DNA of 14,937 nucleotides, from contig PLNZ01000109.1 of the NCBI GenBank assembly GCA_003142915.1, positions 1 through 14,937 on the forward strand. Direction: 5' to 3'. Of this stretch, positions 14,866 to 14,937 are shown one piece after another. The translations under genes were made by a program, and so were the position numbers. The notes beneath the pieces were generated by a model. The model ran no database searches and was not told the origin of the DNA. It saw nothing but the letters and a program-made list of their open reading frames with translations. The DNA is from Ignavibacteriales bacterium (GTDB lineage: Bacteria; Bacteroidota; Ignavibacteria; Ignavibacteriales; Ignavibacteriaceae). Position 1 is the first letter of the stretch, and each line of letters begins with the position of its first letter.

Positions 14866-14937
14866 ATGATTGTTGCAATAATTTTTTCAGCGCATTTACT
14901 TTTTGCATTAATTATTTTTACTAAAAAATGGCAAAGT
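14866..14937 (+). CDS. N-terminus of a further membrane protein (cut by window edge)
   Basis: The frame is open from an ATG at 14866 to the last base, giving 24 residues. They form a single hydrophobic segment (about 2-18) followed by KKW, the pattern of a first transmembrane helix with a positively charged cytoplasmic end. It begins 21 bases after the preceding membrane-protein gene on the same strand, so it probably belongs to the same unit. Too little is visible to name a family, and a short chance frame cannot be fully excluded. Confidence 0.5.
   Translation, partial: MIVAIIFSAHLLFALIIFTKKWQS

Overview
The window reads as chromosomal DNA of an AT-rich, free-living bacterium of the Bacteroidota/Chlorobi side, most likely an Ignavibacteria-like lineage. 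This is an inference from the gene set (FMN-dependent type 2 IPP isomerase, HPr and Enzyme I without a sugar permease nearby, a DUF2085 membrane protein), from promoter-like TAnnTTTG boxes typical of Bacteroidota, and from weak Shine-Dalgarno use with A-rich leaders. I saw no tRNA, rRNA, CRISPR array, transposase or phage gene.

Left part (1-9334), all on the minus strand. In transcription order, a tightly packed group runs idi (type 2), a short-chain polyprenyl diphosphate synthase, ptsH (HPr), ptsI (Enzyme I), prmC and dtd. Four of the five junctions overlap by 1 or 4 bases and the fifth has a 10-base gap, so this is very probably one operon combining isoprenoid precursor synthesis, a phosphotransfer pair and translation-quality genes. 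After a 123-base gap with a small hairpin and a promoter-like box comes a two-gene unit: an alkaline-phosphatase/phosphoglycerate-mutase-superfamily metalloenzyme whose stop overlaps the start of comEC (DNA uptake channel). A 131-base gap with a GC-rich palindromic element follows, then purE, which runs off the left edge.

Middle (9335-12490), plus strand. A 320-base divergent intergenic region leads into a THUMP-domain RNA methyltransferase of the RlmL type. Next is a regulator-enzyme pair: an ArsR-family repressor with a single cysteine, and an Old Yellow Enzyme ene-reductase. A 16-bp perfect palindrome overlaps the promoter region of the regulator, and a similar segment lies between regulator and enzyme. 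The pair ends at a strong hairpin terminator with a 13-bp stem. Together they look like an autoregulated response to reactive electrophiles or redox stress.

Right part (12491-14937), plus strand. Here are two small genes (a 40-residue His/Cys-containing protein and a 69-residue lysine-rich protein), a secreted NHL-type beta-propeller, a DUF2085 membrane protein with CHQ and CxxC motifs, another multi-pass membrane protein, and the beginning of a further membrane protein. Spacings of 0 to 21 bases suggest that the last five are one unit of unknown function. This stretch and the ArsR/OYE pair are the least ordinary parts of the window. The rest is housekeeping.
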